A DNA stretch of 15,614 nucleotides, taken from the NCBI GenBank assembly GCA_025965295.1, contig JAOPXF010000399.1, forward strand, positions 1 to 15,614, written 5' to 3'. Every line of letters begins with the position of its first letter. Within the stretch, counting starts at the first letter, position 1. The notes beneath the pieces were generated by a model that worked only from the letters and a program-made list of their open reading frames with translations, was not told where the DNA came from and did no database searches. Below are positions 15,508 through 15,614 of the stretch, in pieces. The position numbers and the translations under genes are program-made. Origin of the DNA: Nocardioides sp. Its GTDB lineage: Bacteria > Actinomycetota > Actinomycetes > Propionibacteriales > Nocardioidaceae.

Positions 15508-15614
15508 AGGCAGTCATGCAACACCGTGGTTGTCAGCAGACTGGGCCAGTATCTCCTCAAGCATCTCAGCTGGGGTCCGGAAGCCGTGGCGTTTGCGGGG
15601 CCTGGAGTTGAGCT
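15504..15614 (-). mobile_element. End of an IS30-family insertion sequence (continues beyond window)
   Basis: The transposase C-terminus and the few bases after its stop mark one end of an insertion sequence. The boundary must lie between about 15499 and 15513, since HNH similarity resumes by about 15501-15507. The terminal inverted repeat cannot be confirmed because the other end is outside the window. Confidence 0.6.
15514..15614 (-). CDS. IS30-family transposase, C-terminal end (5' part outside window)
   Basis: Read on the minus strand from 15612, the frame gives LNSRPRKRHGFRTPAEML, then EEILAQSADNHGVA and a TGA at 15516-15514. The block LN.RPRK..G..TPAE is the very characteristic C-terminal end of IS30-family DDE transposases, just after the catalytic Glu region. 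The catalytic residues lie outside the window, so integrity cannot be judged. It abuts the truncated HNH gene, which it appears to have interrupted, and shares that gene's reading frame after its own stop codon. Confidence 0.85.
   Translation of the reverse strand, partial: LNSRPRKRHGFRTPAEMLEEILAQSADNHGVA

Overview
The window is chromosomal DNA of a high-GC actinobacterium. Third codon positions are almost always G or C, GTG and TTG starts occur, and the gene order is the classic actinobacterial alaS-ruvX-mltG-aroE-(A24 peptidase)-aroC-aroK-aroB-aroQ ... efp-nusB block. A DUF222/13E12-type HNH endonuclease remnant and the style of the small proteins suggest Nocardioidaceae (Nocardioides or a relative). 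That placement is an inference from memory of gene order, not from a database search.

Layout. Bases 1-776 hold the 3' part of an oligopeptide/dipeptide ABC transporter ATPase. rarA (replication-fork AAA+ ATPase) follows at 814-2199. From 2211 to 12093 ten genes run on the + strand with almost no gaps: a membrane-anchored coiled-coil protein, a small DUF6167-like protein, alaS, ruvX, mltG, aroE, a prepilin-peptidase-like protein, aroC, aroK, aroB and aroQ. Most junctions are ATGA, GTGA or TGATG overlaps, so translational coupling is likely. The only visible break is 40 bp before aroC. The aro genes encode five shikimate-pathway steps: 3-dehydroquinate synthase, dehydroquinase, shikimate dehydrogenase, shikimate kinase and chorismate synthase.

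Bases 12094-13948 look like an accessory insertion between aroQ and efp, where many actinobacteria carry an Xaa-Pro peptidase gene. On the minus strand is a secreted protein with ten Gly-X-Y collagen triplets and a C1q-like C-terminal domain. Diverging from it is a membrane-anchored SIMPL (DUF541) protein. Their shared 115-bp intergenic region carries two inverted repeats and a 12-bp direct repeat two helical turns apart. efp and nusB follow, overlapping by one base, with a promoter-like sequence and hairpins upstream of efp.

The right edge (14923-15614) is mobile or decaying DNA: a duplicated 22-bp sequence around a REP-like element directly after nusB, then on the minus strand the C-terminal HNH domain of a DUF222-type endonuclease. 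Its 5' end is cut off at the end of an IS30-family transposase gene that runs out of the window. No tRNA, rRNA, CRISPR array or riboswitch was seen.
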